Assembly (NCBI GenBank): GCA_039796495.1 | Contig: JBDKJQ010000003.1 | Coordinates: forward strand, 1 to 13,236 | DNA: 13,236 bases | Source: ARS1285 sp039796495 | GTDB lineage: Archaea; Nanobdellota; Nanobdellia; Pacearchaeales; GW2011-AR1 | Direction of reading: 5' to 3' | Shown: positions 13,195-13,236 of the stretch, piece after piece | How the letters are laid out: every line of letters begins with the position of its first letter | How positions within the stretch are numbered: position 1 is the first letter of the stretch | The notes under the pieces: generated by a model | Told to the model about the DNA's origin: nothing | The model's input: the letters and a program-made list of their open reading frames with translations, nothing else | Databases searched by the model: none | Translations under genes and position numbers: made by a program

Positions 13195-13236
13195 ATGAAA
13201 CGCTCAAGCAGACGATGGAAGAAAAAGCGCCAGATG
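13195..13236 (+). CDS. rpl41e: probable ribosomal protein eL41, 5' end only
   Basis: The frame is open to the window edge: 14 codons, MKRSSRRWKKKRQM. The Arg/Lys density and the RWKKKRxM core resemble eL41, a peptide of about 25 residues found in archaeal and eukaryotic large ribosomal subunits that typically begins MRAKWRKKRMRR. This version would have a slightly longer N-terminus. A TATA box 26 nt upstream supports a leaderless start. With so few residues the call remains provisional; any short basic protein is the alternative. Confidence 0.5.
   Translation, partial: MKRSSRRWKKKRQM

Overview
The window looks like chromosomal DNA from a small-genome, AT-rich archaeon, most likely of the DPANN/Woesearchaeota-Pacearchaeota kind. 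The lineage is an inference. It rests on an archaeal-size two-subunit phenylalanyl-tRNA synthetase, TATA boxes about 25 nt upstream of start codons (leaderless transcripts), U-run terminators, tRNAs without an encoded CCA, a class III (pilin-like) signal peptide with a cysteine-rich Ca-loop ectodomain, and what appears to be the start of an eL41 ribosomal protein gene. There are no insertion sequences and no CRISPR array.

Layout. (1) 86-478, minus: a small STAS-like protein, divergent from (2) the pheS-pheT operon, 689-3869. (3) 3890-4390, minus: an unrecognised soluble protein that converges on pheT. (4) 4504-5244, plus: a membrane-anchored, very acidic surface protein with two EF-hand-like calcium loops. 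(5) 5300-6016, plus: an unrecognised 238-aa protein with a possible degenerate PIN fold. (6) tRNA-Thr(GGT), minus. (7) A minus-strand cluster: a 73-aa membrane protein (9669-9448) with its own terminator, a P2A-type Ca2+ ATPase (9314-6756), and a pair of related small membrane proteins (6704-6396, 6387-6175). (8) 9787-12282, plus: a bacterial-type DnaG primase carrying an additional C-terminal DEDD (YprB-like, RNase H fold) exonuclease domain. This is the most unusual gene here. (9) tRNA-Glu(CTC), a 107-aa unrecognised protein and tRNA-Gln(CTG), all minus. Between the last two lies a palindrome-rich noncoding stretch bordered by a copy of the tRNA-Gln 3' end. (10) The 5' end of a probable eL41 gene runs off the right edge.

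How the genes fit together. Translation is represented by pheST, three tRNAs and eL41. Replication is represented by the primase-exonuclease fusion, whose extra domain suggests primer synthesis coupled to primer or flap trimming in one polypeptide. A Ca2+ export pump and an extracellular Ca-binding protein occur within a few kilobases of each other, but nothing in the sequence links them functionally. First genes of transcription units mostly appear leaderless. The second gene of the small membrane pair, the first gene of that pair and the 73-aa gene carry clear Shine-Dalgarno sequences.
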